Source: Acanthochromis polyacanthus (Eukaryota > Chordata > Actinopteri > Pomacentridae). From it: DNA of 64,000 nucleotides. The notes beneath the pieces were generated by a model, which was not told where the DNA came from, searched no databases, and worked only from the letters and a program-made list of their open reading frames with translations. The first letter of the stretch is position 1. The number at the start of each line of letters is the position of its first letter. The stretch spans positions 16,420,521 through 16,484,520 of the forward strand of contig NC_067124.1 in the NCBI RefSeq assembly GCF_021347895.1, in the 5' to 3' direction. The position numbers and the translations under genes are program-made. This document shows, piece after piece, positions 12,651-26,040 of the stretch.

Positions 12651-14781
12651 CAGTGCTTGGCAAAGAGACCTCTGTTAATTTGTACACAGAGCAGCTGCTG
12701 GAACTCCTGAATGCAACACAAACCCAAATTCACAAATACAGATGTAGGAAAACAAATTCGCTCTGCAGCAGAACAAACACAGGAACACATGAATTTGAGT
12801 GCTTTTTGAAAAGAAAAATGTCCACAAACCATTTCTATTTTTCGTGTCATAGCAAAAGTCATTTTGCTATTCTTTGATGTATTAATAAATTAAGCTAATT
12901 TCAGCCCTGGTTAAAATGCACAAGCAAGGATTCATGGTGTGTAACTTGTACAAGTGTTGCAGCAATTCTCAAGAACATTTTCTATGAAAAATGTTTTGTT
13001 TTCATGATGAATGTGTGTGACTCGGGCAAACTCTTCATTTTAAGTTGTCTTAATGGGTGAAACACCATTAATAGTGGCTTTAATAAAAGCTGTTTGGAAC
13101 TTGGCCATCAATTTTAAGGAATGAAAAGAAAGATTCTCAATAAATGTATAAAAGTTACTCTATTATCTGTGAAACTGCTGAAAGTAGACAGGAAAACCAC
13201 AATGAGTACAGGCTATAGTTCAAAAATAATGACAAAATAGGGACTTTTAACAACAGCATCAAGGTGACAGAGACACTCCAGAACAGAAGGAATGTTGTTT
13301 GGAATAAAAGCCACTGTAATAAAAAAAAAAAAAAAAAATCTTGATCACAAAAGCAGCTATGCATGACTGACTTTCACTGCTCCGTTTGAAACAACATCAT
13401 ATCTTTTAATGACCTTTTAATGCTCTGAGAGGCTGCTGTGACCTTGTCTGTCTCAACAATTCCATCCTTGCATTTATTCACATGTGTGAGGGAGGAAAAA
13501 AATTTAGAAAACATATCAAGTGGCATTTTAGCCTGTGGTAGTCTAGTTAAGCCTATGCGCCCAATAAAATCCTATGGTGGTTCTAACTCTATATACTATC
13601 CTGCTAATGGGAACACGCTGCCCTGCTCTAATGTCAACAGGCATTTAGCCATAAGCAGGTCAAAGCAAGTGAGAATGGCTCCATACTATATTAGATTAAT
13701 AAACTGGCCTGCGTCCTCCAGAAGTCCTCCACACAGTTCTCACTTCGATCCATACTTGCCAGCAGAGGTCATTCTTTCATATATCGTACATTAGATACAT
13801 AAACAACTTGTATCCTCAATAAAGGCCCGAGGCTTTTCATGCAACGCTCTGCAAAGTGTTATTTACTCATGAAATAAGCCATCATATCACATTGTTTCTG
13901 AGCCAGCCCGTGCACTTTGACTTTTGACTTTTTCTGAAGTCCGAAACCAAACAACAAAAAACATGCGAATATAAAGACTATATATAGACACTGCAGTTGA
14001 GTCTATAAGGCACAATTTAACCGCGAGGCAAAAAAGTAAAAAGGTATTTTAAGAAACTGTTAACACTGATGATCACATAATGTACACAAAAAGTCAAACT
14101 GAAGGAAAAAGAATAAATCAGAAACCATCAGGTAGCAGCAATTTCACCATAAGAATGCATGTAACATACAGCACCATAAATGCTACATACATAGATCTTA
14201 AATGCTACAAAAAGGGACCAGCATATTGTAAATCAACAATATACAAACAGAACACAAAAGTTTTTTCTAAAAGTTCACCAACAAAGCAGCAACTGTGAAA
14301 TCTGCGGTGCAGTTACATCTATCATGTATTAACTAATCGAGCTAAACATCATCAATAAACGCTGGTTGTCAATGGACAAAGTAAGCTTGTTTCATATGCT
14401 ACGCTATGTAGGATGCACAAACTGGGGTCAATAAAAGCCCCAAAGCTCAGTTATCACCTCTACAAATAGAAAAGGAAATTTACATTATCTATCAAGCAAC
14501 AAAAGCCAAACACAACAGGCAATTCACCCGACAGTTAGTAAAAAAAGCCTCCGTCCTAAATACTTCCCTGCAATCACAGACAGCTGAAGCCAGCAGCGTT
14601 AAAGGTTCCAGTTACCAGAGGACAGAGTCATCCTATAGTCTATACTGCTGCTGCCGAAGGGGACTTGAATGCACCGGTTTTGTCTTAGCTTTAGCCCGGG
14701 GCCTTGTTGTCACTACATGTGTTGTCCTGATGAAAAATACTCTCCGAACAATGTAATTACAATGTGGCCTTGCAGTGACTT

Positions 14782-14912
<131 letters not shown>

Positions 14913-16729
14913 CTGAGAGTACAGCAGTCAGAATGCACTAAATGCTCACACACATGCAGCCGCAGAGACATGAATTTCCACCAGAGCCACGTTGGATGCA
15001 CAAACACCACAGCGACGCACACACAAAACCGAAGACACAGGAAAGCCCACAAAATAAAGGAGGCACGTACATCTCCAGATATGCAAAGAGCTGCAGGGAC
15101 ACTTTGACTTAATTTTGTTTATGCTGCGGTTCCTGGAAAGGACGGAGCTCGAGGCTGAACATCACTTCTGCATGAGAGGAGACGACTGGAGCTGGTCGGC
15201 CCTCCGCTAATTTCTGTCTCGCCCTTGTTTTCATTTTTATTCCTTCATCTATGAGCTTCTCACAAGGGTCTGTATCATCTGATTCGGATGTTATCTGCCC
15301 TTTAAAGGACTGATATCAATGCTGATCATCCCATCATAGCACAGAGTAACCCTGCTAACTCCATCCTCTTACTTTTATGTCAATATGTGCATGCAAATTC
15401 TTGATTTTTGCATAATTTTTGTTATTTTACTACTTTTCAAGTATGCAAGAGTCCACCTGAAAGATTCTCCTGTATATATATGAGAAGTAAAGTAAAATAC
15501 CTATGTATTTCAGGGTTCCTCTCCTCAAACTAAACCTTTCTTTACACGGCGATTTAAACATTTACATGCTTCCAGGCTTTCTGTAGTAAGATGAAGGTGA
15601 TTTACCTTTAAAGAACATGGATTTCACAGACTCTTATTATTATTCATTCTCCAAAGGCTGCAGTTCCTGTGATATTCTTGGAGTTTGCGTGCTATTGTAC
15701 TTCAATCTGCACAGGGATGTTCATACGAAGGTCCTGTGAGATGACACAATTCACATCATGTGGGGAAAAAAAATAATCCTTGGTTGAGTCATCACCCTGG
15801 AAACGCACAAAATGGAACCTTGCACCTGACTGTAAATGACAGCAATGAGGTGTATTTGAACCCAACACCCTAGAAAATGTAGTTTTGATGTCCAAACTTT
15901 GCCAAACCTAACAAAACACGAACAAAGACAGCAAGTAAACACTAAAACAGTGAGTGAAAGCAAGAAGACTTACACTAACTGTGCAAACTTGTCTCCTTAA
16001 ATCTCCAAATGCAAACTTTTGATCCTGCTTGTAAGAGCAAAACAACATCTCAACGGCCATTAAACGGGGTGATAACAGCCTACAAAAACCTATTAGAAGT
16101 TTTAAGATGTTCCTACTGTCTACTACCTAATGTATGGGAATGAAACTTTTGACACTGACACCAATAAAGCACACTGAGGTGACTTATTTTCTCCCTCAGC
16201 TTTAAATCTTTATTTTATCTTTTTCTCTTGAAAAACCACTCATTAAAAAGTGAGAGTCAGAGAGAACACACATCTTTAGCTATACAGTTATTGTCTGTGT
16301 AAATATAATTCTATTCGGGAATAGCATATATACCAGGAAAATAAGCAACGTATAGACAGCAGTGTTATGGCTACAGCACATACAGGGTCAAGAAGATGCC
16401 ACTGGAGCACGATAAGTTCCAACCATAAGCTGTGGGATTGTGGCTTTAGGAAAACCTGTTAGACCAAAACATAATTTAATCTTCTCTGAATGTACGCAAT
16501 ACACTGTTTGATACTATTCTAGAGATGAAAGGAAAAGCCTCCATCTGACTCAATATTCTCCGTTTATAACTGTCTATTTATTACAAGATGAAAGGAGGGA
16601 GGAAACAGTCATTTTCTGCACATCTCTACTTTTTTTTGTAAAATTAGGTCATAAATGACAAAACTAGAAAACCATTTGTTTGTCTTTTTTTTCATCTGAA
16701 CTGATCAGCAAATTCTCAGAGTTAACATA

Positions 16730-17686
16730 CAGTGCCTTGTGAAAGTATTCGGCCCCCTTGAACTTTTCAACCTTTCGCCACATTTCAGGCTTCAAACATA
16801 AAGATATAAAATTTTAATTTTTTGTCAAGAATCAACAACAAGTGGGACACAATCGTGAAGTGGAATGAAATTTATTGGATATTTTATACTTTTTTAACAA
16901 ATAAAAACCTGAAAAGTGGGGTGTGCAATATTATTCGGCCCCTTTACTTTCAGTGAAGCAAACTCACTCCAGAAGTTCAGTGAGGATCTCTGAATGATCC
17001 AATGTTGTCCTAAATGACTGATGATGATAAATAGAATCCACCTGTGTGTAATCAAGTCTCCGTATAAATGCACCTGCTCTGTGATAGTCTCAGGGTTCTG
17101 TTTAAAGTGCAGAGAGCATCATGAAGACCAAGGAACACACCAGGCAGGTCCCAGATACTGTTGTGGAGAAGTTTAAAGCCGGATCTGGATACAAAAAGAT
17201 TTCCCAAGCTTTAAACATCTCAAGGAGCACTGTGCAAGCAATCATATTGAAATGGAAGGAGTATCAGACCACTGCAAATCTACCAAGACCCGGCCGTCCC
17301 TCTAAACTTTCACCTGGAACAAGGAGAAGACTGATCAGAGATGCAGCCAAGAGGCCCATGATCACTCTGGATGAACTGCAGAGATCTACAGCTGAGGTGG
17401 AAGAGTCTGTCCATAGGACAACAATCAGTCGTACACTGCACAAATCTGGCCTTTATGGAAGAGTGGCAAGAAGAAAGCCATTTCTCAAAGATATCCATAA
17501 AAAGTCTCGTTTGAAGTTTGCCACAAGTTTAAAATATCCAATAAATTTCGTTCCACTTCACGACTGTGTCCCACTTGTTGTTGATTCTTGACAAAAAATT
17601 AGAATTTTATATCTTTGTGTTTGAAGCCTGAAATGTGGCGAAAGGTTGAAAAGTTCAAGGGGGCCGAATACTTTCACAAGGCACTG
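16730..17686 (+). mobile_element. Tc1-like transposon, internally deleted (957 bp)
   Basis: The element starts cagtgccttgtgaaagtatt and ends with its inverted complement. TA target duplications lie at 16728-16729 and 17687-17688. The left end has the outer repeat attcggcccccttgaacttt and an inner partner attattcggcccctttactt (about 16930-16950), the IR/DR layout of fish Tc1 elements. The right end keeps only the outer part because the deletion removed the inner repeat together with the catalytic domain. Without a catalytic domain it could move only with transposase supplied from elsewhere. Confidence 0.93.
17121..17591 (+). pseudogene. Tc1 transposase, DNA-binding half only
   Basis: The first ~135 codons match the N-terminal half of a Tc1 transposase, which normally totals about 340 aa. 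They include an HTH of the paired-like type (GSGYKKISQALNISRSTVQA, residues 21-40), the AT-hook-like motif RPGRPSKL (residues 56-63) and a second HTH around residues 85-115. After FATS the sequence jumps straight into the right inverted repeat (from about 17530), and the last ~20 codons are inverted-repeat DNA read by chance. All three catalytic residues of the DDE domain are absent. If expressed, the product could bind the ends without cutting; that is inference. Confidence 0.88.
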
Positions 17687-17688
17687 TA

Positions 17689-18545
17689 CCTGGCTACTCC
17701 ACTTCTGAAACTTTAACAGAGCTTTAAAGGAGCTAAAATTGATTGATTTCTTGACAGAATGTCAATATTGTGCCTGTGAAAGCAAATACATATTCATTTC
17801 GATCTGCATTACAAAGTTGGCTGCACTAATGCCAAATGTAAATGTAGAATTCACTCCTTAGGAGCATAAAAAATACAATAAACCTTCCCTCTTCAACTGT
17901 AGTGCATCTATGTTCCATCTTCCAAATTAAATTCCTACTTCTGATGTAACCAGAAAAGTGAAGCACGGCAAACTTAAATTATATGTTCAATACATTATGG
18001 AAATAAAACACTCAATCCATCACTTGAAGAGACTTCAAATAAGAGAGCGAGCTGAATAAATGGAACACATGCACAGACTCATACACGCAGGTGGCCATTA
18101 AGCATTTGATCTTCCTGCTTTCTTTCAACAGAAGCTTCGTGTCATCACGGTGGCTGACAGGCCCTCGGGTGCCGCTCTTCCTTCAAACGCCGATTTTAAC
18201 AATAAGACAGACACATGTGACTCAGAGAAGCACGGGAAATAAGAAGGATGATTCTGATAGCTGATCTATGCAAATTATGTAAATGTGTGTCAAATGCTAA
18301 TTAGGTAAAGTCAGCGCAACCGTTTCAAGCAAAAATGCTGAAGAAAATATAGTTATATCGTCGATCACCTACAGAATGTTTTAGCATTTTCTCTAAATGA
18401 AAAGTTTATGGTGAAATGCTTCCATTTGATTCATTTCGTTTTTATGCTGTTGAAAAAAGTGGAATTTCAGTTCTCTATATGTCATGATCAACATTTTTTC
18501 CAAATATTATTACCCACAATGAATAGTAGTAACTTATAACAGTTA
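17689..18545. other. Intronic stretch without genes
   Basis: Unique-looking AT-rich sequence. It contains atgcaaattatgtaaatgtg and gctaattaggt near 18267-18306, which resemble octamer and homeodomain sites. Their meaning is unknown without cross-species alignment. Confidence 0.5.
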
Positions 18546-18840
18546 CCTTTTTGATATTACCTTATGCACCTTTTTATTTATTCACTGAAATTGCCCGTTT
18601 ACATACAGTTGCCCCTTGTATGTTGTGTTCTTCTTTAAACCATTACCTTTTCAAATATATTCAGCAATGTGCAACATCAGTTACTGTTTTTAGAATCCCA
18701 AATACACTAAGTAAGCTATTTAAAATAATAAGGTAGACGTTGCGCATACTTTTTTTTCCATATTCCTTATTGTACTTTTAAAGATGTTTATGTAAATGCA
18801 CTGACAAAATTGCTGCAAATGACAATAAAGGAATTCTATC
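18546..18840 (+). repeat. Probable LINE 3' tail
   Basis: The segment ends in gctgcaaatgacaataaagg followed by attctatctattctg. That is the 3' end seen on many fish CR1/L2-like LINE copies (caatgacaataaag plus a short tandem tail). A related ending occurs at 62184. No coding part remains. Confidence 0.5.
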
Positions 18841-20059
18841 TATTCTGTGCATTTATAGAGTTCAATCCTCCACCACCACTTTCACTTCTATAACTTTGTG
18901 GGGAAAACGATCAGGTAATTGCTCTTATTATAATAACACTTTTACTGGGCTGTGCCTCATGAGTGGGTGAGACAACCGTTTGAGCCTCACCTGCACCCAT
19001 TCACCTTCTATTTGCTTTTTTTTGCAGGCGTGTCATAGACGCACGAATGGAAAAGAAAAAAACAGCTGCTGCAGTCAAAAGAAAGAGAAAATCCCTAATG
19101 CTTTTTTCCCTTCTTTAATGGGCTTAAAGTCCACTTTTTCACTGGCAGAACTTCAAACAGCAATACTTCGCTTCAACAAGTCTGGGCTCCCACGTATCAA
19201 CAGACGCAGCGACGAGCCGCAGTCAAGGGCGAAGAAAGTAAGAACAGACGATGAGCCGAACGAGGGAAAGATGAGATTGCACTAAAGGGTAAACTGGCAG
19301 AGATGACAGACTGAAAGAGACCCAAGGTTTTCAGTCAGTTGACACAGCAGACATAATCTTTCCATCCGAACATCAAACATGTGGAGACTTCAAGGTGAAA
19401 AGAGAAGAAGGTTGATAGGAGCGTCTGCTTCACACAACAAACTGTATTTTCTCTGTCTGCTTTCAATGGAGCATTTGTCATTGCAGCAAGCGTCTTCACA
19501 TCTTCAGCAGATTAAATGTTGGCCAGAGCTTATGCTTTTTACAGCAGCACAGTGATGCAATTCTACACTATAACTGTGACACGATTACAGCAAACCAAAG
19601 GAAATAAACAAGCCAAAACCAACAGAAACAGACAAAAAGCAATAGACAGGTTGCATGAAATGATCTGCTTAAAAGAATATCTTATGGTGTCTAATGATGA
19701 AATTTGCATGAATAATATAGGTGGACTGATTTTAGGTGGATTCCACCAAAACATAGCTTGGTAAAGGTGAACATCCATTTTAATATTTTTTTCATGGTTG
19801 TTATAAACGTAGAGGACTAAAGTAAAAGCTGTTAAGATCAGATGATACTTACTACTACTGTTCGTAAACCCTCTCACAGCTAGTTAGTTTACCAGCGTTA
19901 CAAGTTAGCACTGAGCTGCTACGTAGCAGTTCATTAAACAATAGCTACCTCAGGCAAGCTTTGCATAATCATCCCTACTGTCAAGTGATTTATTATAAAA
20001 AAGCAGCTGCTTCTCAGTCCGTCACGTTTATTCACTCTCTAAAGTTAATCCTGCTAATT
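18841..20059. other. Intronic stretch without genes
   Basis: No feature recognised. A cttttttttgcag acceptor-like site near 19025 leads into a frame without similarity. Confidence 0.5.
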
Positions 20060-20320
20060 CTAAAATGTCTCAGCCAGAAGGAAACCACACCAAATGTTCT
20101 GCTGCTGGTTGCAAGAGTGAACACAGGAGTCTTCATGCACTGCAGCATCTGAAGAACTGAAGTGGATTACATTTATTACTGATGACAACAATAAGAAAAT
20201 CCTTATTGTTGGCACACTGTGGCAAATGTTATCATTAGCTTCGACTGCATACACAGACATCTGAGCAATCTGGTTAGTCTAACACTAAGGGAGAGTGGTG
20301 GAAACTTCAAGATCAATTTG
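20060..20320 (+). pseudogene. Degenerate THAP-like zinc-finger fragment of a repeat
   Basis: From the ATG at 20065 the reading is MSQPEGNHTKCSAAGCKSEH, then RSLHALQHLKN and a stop. One frame over it continues ELKWITFITDDN. A short CxxxGC start followed by a W..FI block resembles THAP-type fingers of teleost transposon-encoded proteins. The second metal pair is not clear. A segment reading VANVIISFDC here resembles VANIAISFDC at about 32250, so both may belong to one repeat family. The piece is frameshifted and non-functional. Confidence 0.4.
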
Positions 20321-21012
20321 AAGCCAGTAGCCCTTTAAGCTGCCGTCAATTCCAGTCATTTTCAGTACAAAAAAATCGCTAATATTCTATTTGTAAATAA
20401 AAATATGACGAGAAATACAGGGAATATTGGACGCGCATCGCGAGGTGCATTTCCTTGAAAACGACCGATTCGTGGATTATATACCGACTTCAAGACATGT
20501 TTTGGACTAAATATTTTACTGGCTTGTGTCGTCTGGATGTCCAAGGTTGGATTATGGACGTTTTTTGTGGAATATTTTCGTCTGTGTGTAATAATGAACC
20601 CGGAAATGTGAGTCGCGCTGTGTATGTTAAAGCCGTGTACAGAGAACAGATCGATGGATATTCGTTTTTTGTCGGACAAATGTGTTTATATTACCCGCTG
20701 TGGTAATCACATCTGAAAGTGGTTTATACCGGCAGATTCATGAGAATCTAAGCTTTCCATTGGTGTACAGGTTTTGTATAATCGCGTTTGCAGTTTTAGA
20801 CATTTAGCAAATTGCTTATGCAGATCTCAAAGTGTACCGCGTGCGGGACACTGAAGCAACGGGTTAAACAAGGAATGTGTGTGTTACTGTGCTTTCATAT
20901 CACCTGTTGTGCTTCAGTGCAACCTAAGCTTGGCCAGTGTTTCACTGTTGAACAGACAGATTCTGAGACTTTCATTAATCTGATGAAACACGACACAATA
21001 TGGAGCCTTTAA
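20321..21012. repeat. Possible interspersed repeat of unknown type
   Basis: This block has more CG dinucleotides than its surroundings. It ends in acacaatatggagcctttaa, close to the right end of the element at 32795 (gcacaatatggaccttta). No long open frame and no matching left inverted repeat were found, so borders and class are uncertain. Confidence 0.35.
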
Positions 21013-23515
21013 TGAACTCAGAATTATTGGAATAAATGTCAACTAATAAATCTGATTCGGTAATATTTCGAATTTAAGGCCTTTCGTTGGTGCTATCATT
21101 AGGAGCGTCTTTAATGAGCATGCATGGAATTCAGCTTCAAAAAGAACATTTTATTGGTCCCAATAAGACTCATCTTGCTGCTCATTTAATCTGAATTTCC
21201 CAGTGGACAGAAGTTCCAGGTGAAGCCGCCTTATTGTAGTTCATTGTTTTCCGGTAGCTGCCATGCCACAGATTTTATATCCCTATCTCACCCAGACCTG
21301 TTAATTACAGCTATTTATTAGCCCCAAACAGCCAATTAACAGGCCTTCAGCAAACACACTAATCTATACACAACACATGGAGAGATGACTGCACCAAATA
21401 TTATGAAGAAAAATGAAAACAGGACCACAAATAGAATAGGTGTCAAAGCTGCTGAAAATGCTCTTTGTTTTCTTTTCTCCCATTCAGTCCCATAAATATT
21501 CAGTTCAGTGCTTTTTTTTTTTCCTGAGGTGTTTGCTTTTGTTCTTTTGTGTCACTTTCCCCTCTTCAGCATGTGAAAGGTTTCGCTTTTCTTTAAGTGA
21601 ATCTCTCCTTCATTGTCCGAAGCTGTCCTGATTGTTTTCAGAGCGCGGTGAGTAATGATGTCGGGCTGAATATAGAGAGAAAAACAAAATGCTGAACATC
21701 CTCAAGGAGAAAACAAGCTGTTAGCATCAAAACACTGCAAGTAAATGAAAAAGTAAATAAATCTGGGGCTAAATTCTGACACTGTGAATGAATACGGGCC
21801 CAGAAACAATCAATCACCAGTAGTTTTGAGGCTTAGTAGTGAAAATAAACTAAAGAAAAAACACAAAAATACATTGATCCAAAGTATTAATCATAATCAA
21901 ACATTCTAAAACTCAACAATAAATGTCTTTTTGATTTCCAGCCGAAGGGGCCATTTTGTTATTTTAACCTCCAGTTCAGTTTTATGTTGGTGCCTAAATG
22001 CTGTGGTTTACACATAAAGCTGGATTATTGATTAGATGTCTGCTGCAGATTTACAGTTCTGCAGCCGTGTCCATGTAACTGGGGCACTGAAATTTTCTGG
22101 CAGTGATGCATTTTTCATTGTGATGGGGGAGAGAAGCAGCTTAAATTCTCTGTTTCAGAATGATTACATCATAATGGTTTAGAAGCTGAAACCGACCTGA
22201 CACCAATCAAAACAGCAATCTGACAGTAATTTAAAACATTTTAAGAACAGAAAACGGCCTGTGGGACGACTAGAAAGGTTTAGGGAAGATTTTAAACAGA
22301 TCTCTGCCCTAAATCCACCTGCAGAACAATGATATTGTGGTGAAACTAGCGTCAAATGATGACCCTGTGAAACATACAAAAACTACTGAAAAGAATAATT
22401 TGTGATGCTCAGATTGTAGTGGGGGAAAAAAAAACACTATTCTGGATAAAAAGAAATAATTTATAAGTTTCTCAAATATGTCAAAATATGACAGCTTGGG
22501 AATAATCCTTGTCACATGAACACATACAAAGAACATAAGGCAAAGAGCACAATAAACACACTCACTCTATTTTTAACTGCCTTCATACAGCAAATTCTGT
22601 CTTGCTTACACACCCACACAGACACAATGCCTGCAGTCAGTTAATGTATCACTTATCCCCCCTGCTGTGCCCCAGTTTCTCCAACTCAGTTCTGAGAATA
22701 AGACCCGTACAGTAGCAATGCAGCTCATTTACGGGGTCGGGTTTAAAACATGTGCATGTCCTGAGTGTACAGTGACTATTCTCCAAGTCTGTGTTCACGT
22801 GTACAGAAGAAACCAGAAGCAGGCAAAGTGTCGACATGAAATATTTAACCGTTCCTTTCATTTGGTCATTTCCAGCGTCCCTCCAATGTCTGACATATTA
22901 TTTTCAGCAATAAAAGCAAACATAAAAGTGCTGAAAGCAAAAATTTGAATTTTCACCAGTGTTGGTTTCAGTATTTGTCAATTAGTCATGAAAGCTGGTT
23001 GATGTTGGTTTAACCCCCCCGAACCCTAAAACCCACCAGTGGATTTAAAAGGCATGTCATTTAAATAAACAAAACAAAAAACAATATTACACCATTTATC
23101 AGTCGCATTTTCACATTTCCGAGCGTATGCACTAAAAATGTGAGGTGCAGTTCTATCAGGAATATTCCAGATCTAAGCTTAAAATTATGATATTTGATCC
23201 AAATAATTTTATACTACATCCCTCATTTAATAATTAACCAAAAATAAAGTGTTTACAGTAGCCTGAATTTGTAAAAATGTAAAAATTCTGCAGTCTTTGT
23301 GCAAACTGTGAAGCCATGACTGACTCAGCCACATTCAACAGTCAACATGATAAAAATGTGACATTTCATTTTTCTTTCCTCAGTACTGGCTTACCAACTG
23401 TGGGAATTTGGAAAATATTGCACACGTTGATTCCATGTTTCAAACTGTTTGTAAAGAAATACAACTGTTGAATTATTTTTTTTAAAAATGTTTTTTAATG
23501 GTTTTATGGATTCCT
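21013..23515. other. Intronic stretch without genes
   Basis: AT-rich sequence without a recognisable gene or mobile element. Confidence 0.55.
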
Positions 23516-23524
23516 GCATTAATG

Positions 23525-24078
23525 TAGCCTGGCCGTGCTAGACAACCCACGGCAACCAATTTAATTCTCTGCCAGGGTGGGTCTAGTTACCCTCCATAAG
23601 GCTTGAGGTTGGATGCTCCTAAAACTGGCCGGACGAATCACCATGAAGTGTAGAGTCAGAAGGCGGGCGTAACTAAGTGACAACAGAGGCGCGACGATTC
23701 TGACAGAAACAACCGGAAACAACTGGCCTAGCCGCGCTAGACAACCCATGGCAACGAATTTAATTCTCTGCCAGGGTCGACAACAAAAACGACAACAGTC
23801 GTTGAGCTCCATTAGCACCGACTCTGAATAATCTTTCTGTTAACATGTCTGTAATATACTTGAACTTCACCCATTGACTGTATAAATAAGGATTCACCGA
23901 ACTACCGCATCCTCTGATTTCTGGCGCTCTAGGAGCCTATTCGTTGCGCTGATTGGTTGTATACCTACCCAATTGCTGCAGAGTGATTTGATAGACAACC
24001 TTTTAGCCCGCCTCCCTCCCTGTCCAGCGTGCCTAGACCCTTGCGTCTTAAGAACATGGGTCTAGCGCGGCTAGGCTA
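23525..24078 (+). mobile_element. Second copy of the 9-bp-TSD transposon, rearranged
   Basis: The ends tagcctggccgtgctaga and the inverse of tctagcgcggctaggcta match the element at 8554-9135. It is flanked by the perfect 9-bp repeat GCATTAATG at 23516-23524 and 24079-24087. The first ~195 bp and last ~150 bp align closely with the other copy. The helicase fragment is missing. A second left terminus (ctagccgcgctagacaaccc, from 23729) lies inside the element, followed by about 170 bp not present in the first copy. Confidence 0.9.
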
Positions 24079-24087
24079 GCATTAATG

Positions 24088-25615
24088 TTCTCACTACCTC
24101 TAACCGTGGTGCACTGTTTTTATCAAGTTGGAGAACTTCTTAATCCAGTAAGAAATGAGAAAATGAGCAAAAACGAGTCCGTTTAGGGTTCAGAGGGTTT
24201 AAATGAAAAATAAAATTGTTATATAACATTTTTTTTCAGAATTATTGAGCAGAATTTCTGCTGCAACCTTCTGACTGATAACCAGTACGCATATAAACAC
24301 ACAATATGCACATCGACACCATGTCAGCTTTTCTGAGGTGACATTTGTGCATCAGTATTTCAGATGATGTGACAGATAGATGGCAGATGTAGCCCAGAAA
24401 GCCAAAGTGATGCTGTAACTTTCTGTTTATTTCCCACATTGATGAAAAGATACCAAATCTCTTTATCTTAGGAAGAACAACGGTGTTGTGTTTAATAATT
24501 CATAAAATGTCAGTGGGTTTATGGAGAGTTTTCTTGTAAAAATATGCTTAAGCAACTGAATTTAGGTTTTATACATGTGGACTCTGATTGATTACAAGAC
24601 AAATTCAATGACAAACCTGACTTATTCAAATAGAAAACACCATTGAAAATACCAGTTTTCAAGACAAAAAGAAACATTAAGTATATTGTACCATTGAAGA
24701 TGTAACATTTAAAGAGTCTTCAGATAGCAGCGACTGCCAAAATAATTTAAGATTCTTTTTAAGTTCTGTGGGACAAGTGGATAACTTGTAAACATGCATC
24801 GCTCAAGATAAAAGCCCTTCAACTAGCTAGCAAAATCAATAGGCAAATGCAAGATTTTAAACGATGTTAACACGTAATTTACAATGAAAGATAAGCTCTG
24901 CACAGCCGGTGAAATAAGAAGATAAAGCAGCCAACAAAGGAACTTGTGCAGCTCGTATTTTCTGTTTGCAGAGATTGGCTGAGTTGGTCCTCTGTCTTGA
25001 CAAAGTGTCCACGACTGAATGTGTAGCACGGCGATAAGCTCAGATTTAAAGTGCTAGAGGAGTGAATTAAACAACCACAGGAAATTCACACACTACATAA
25101 GATCCAGGTATTCGTTTCTGTAGCCGCATCCCTCCCTCTGTCTAGGTGTTTTTGTCTGCGTGGTAACTAATCACCATCTCGGCTTTACTTAGCCGGATTG
25201 AGTAGCTTAGACCAAACGTGTGCTCGTAAACAACAGGAGAGTAAAGCAGGAAAAGCTGCAGGCATGCATCTGAATTTCCATATAGATTGTAGTGGGTTAT
25301 TTTGATGCAGGCTTCAGATATTTCTAATGACAGGTTGTGTTAAGCAATCAGGCAGAAACAACACGACTGCATACACGCATACATAAAACGCGTGTGTTCT
25401 AACATCCGTTCACTCATATAGAGGAAAGTTGGTCAAACACTGAAAAAAACTCCTGCAACACATTCAATACATGCGTGGACAGTTTGGAAAGACATGTTTA
25501 GAGATCAGCTGTGACAAGCTGTGAAGATGCAATGAGACTAAATTCACTACAGAAGGTTTCTCATTAAGGAAGAACCTTTGTTAATGATGCAGGTAATAGC
25601 AGAAGCACTCATAGT
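24088..25615. other. Intronic stretch without genes
   Basis: No feature recognised. Confidence 0.5.
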
Positions 25616-25990
25616 AAGATAAAATAAGATAAAACTTTATTTATCTAGAAGGAAACACTTGCCCTAAATGTCACTCAAAAAACTAAATGGCATAACACAA
25701 TAAATGCAGTGAATAAAACGCAGAAAAGCTATAAGATATAATACATTATTAAAATAGAATAGGGAGCTAAAATAAGGGTAGAACATAAGAGTAAAAAAGT
25801 AATGATGGCAGCGTTACTGATGTAATTAGTAATACCACATATTAAAATGCAATGTTGCACCTGAAAAATGAAAGTAAAAATGAAATATTGCAAATGTGAC
25901 CGAAATGTTAAATAAAAATAAAATGAAGATGACATAACAATACAGTGTTGATAAAGGAGGACAGGTAGATGCAAGGAAAATGTGTTTTTA
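25616..25990 (-). repeat. Probable LINE 3' tail, minus strand
   Basis: The plus strand starts agataaaataagataaaact followed by ttatttatctagaaggaaac. The reverse complement is a LINE-type end (ttccttctagataaataaag, then TTATC repeats). The rest is A-rich on the plus strand. Coding sequence is absent and the inner border is uncertain. Confidence 0.45.
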
Positions 25991-26040
25991 TAAAATGCTT
26001 ATTACACAAAACTGCAAAGAACAGAAGCTTCTAAGTGTGA
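25840..26040. repeat. Segment duplicated at 26865-27020
   Basis: The two stretches share an ordered set of words: caatgttgcac/cattgcacgtg, atattgcaaatg/atactgcaaatg, gttgataaag, and aaactgca with agaacag. They look like diverged copies about 1 kb apart. Confidence 0.5.

Noticed and set aside
19020..19285. Acceptor-like cttttttttgcag followed by an open frame
   Set aside because: It is on the strand opposite to cdkal1, the product has no similarity and no donor or partner exon was found.
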